A stretch of DNA of 61,726 nt, from NCBI GenBank assembly GCA_938045545.1, contig CALIBN010000018.1:1-61726 (forward strand), in the 5' to 3' direction. The notes beneath the pieces are model-generated. The model was not told the origin of the DNA. It saw nothing but the letters and a program-made list of their open reading frames with translations, and ran no database searches. Every line of letters starts with the position of its first letter. Position 1 is the first letter of the stretch. Shown here piece by piece: positions 61,670 through 61,726 of the stretch. The stretch comes from an uncultured archaeon (GTDB taxonomy: Archaea; Thermoproteota; EX4484-205; JAAOZP01). The position numbers and the translations under genes were made by a program.

Positions 61670-61726
61670 AGAGGTTAAAGAAGAAAAAACTAGGCTTGGA
61701 CTGCTTCATCCTTTCTACAACCTCGA

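Overview
The window is about 62 kb of densely packed archaeal chromosome. The evidence for archaea is the gene content: a TFB-type transcription factor, RadA, two thermosome subunits, eS17 and eL40, EF-2 with a diphthamide motif, ABCE1, an Lsm protein, aCPSF2-like beta-CASP nuclease, RNase P protein 4 and a Cgi121/KEOPS subunit. AT-rich TATA boxes, GGAGG- or GGTGA-type ribosome binding sites, frequent TTG starts and short introns at non-canonical tRNA positions (including the T-loop) point to a thermophilic member of the Thermoproteota/TACK group. I cannot name the genus. No rRNA, CRISPR array or insertion sequence was seen.

Layout. 1-3.7 kb: sparse accessory DNA with small membrane proteins, a DUF4013 protein, a methyltransferase and two related small ORFs. 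3.6-6.6 kb: por operon (pyruvate:ferredoxin oxidoreductase, porGDAB, minus strand). 6.8-10.3 kb: PfkB-type sugar kinase, dCTP deaminase-like protein, argS and an intron-bearing tRNA-Arg. 10.4-18.9 kb: tpiA, ABCE1 preceded by a hyperacidic 35-residue protein, an ABC ATPase, Cgi121, a phosphoribosyltransferase, eS17, a divergent thermosome subunit and an MFS transporter. 19.3-20.1 kb: tRNA-Glu and an AK6/Fap7-like kinase. 20.1-28.1 kb: the most unusual region, a type IV pilus-like locus. It has a GspE/FlaI-type ATPase, a platform protein split over two genes, a pilin-like peptide and a membrane-anchored HerA-type ATPase on the minus strand. Divergently transcribed are five tiny membrane-anchored proteins, followed by a divergent TFB. 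28.2-35.4 kb: Lsm protein, PAC2 protein, beta-CASP nuclease, tRNA-Val with a T-loop intron, eL40, NusA-like protein, aspS and radA. 35.5-39.2 kb: a Trm9-like methyltransferase followed by an accessory island (unknown gene, TGT/DpdA-like protein, LAGLIDADG endonuclease) bounded by a 49-bp near-perfect direct repeat, then tRNA-Gly(UCC). 39.3-46.9 kb: RNase P subunit, MarC protein, a folded RNA candidate, leuA-leuC-leuD, a KaiC-like ATPase, a PRC-barrel protein and argH. 47-54 kb: orphan DNA methyltransferase, an MBL nuclease and the ilvBNCD operon. 54.2-61 kb: an ABC permease with a degenerate ABC ATPase, tRNA-Gly(CCC), a DUF3227-like protein, the second thermosome subunit, a zinc-binding protein and EF-2.

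How it works together. The ilvBNCD and leuACD genes cover branched-chain amino acid synthesis except leuB and a transaminase. por and tpiA belong to central carbon metabolism. Translation and RNA maintenance genes are scattered as usual in archaea. The pilus/HerA locus, the ABCE1-linked acidic protein, an apparently ATPase-dead thermosome subunit and an apparently dead ABC ATPase are the points most worth following up.
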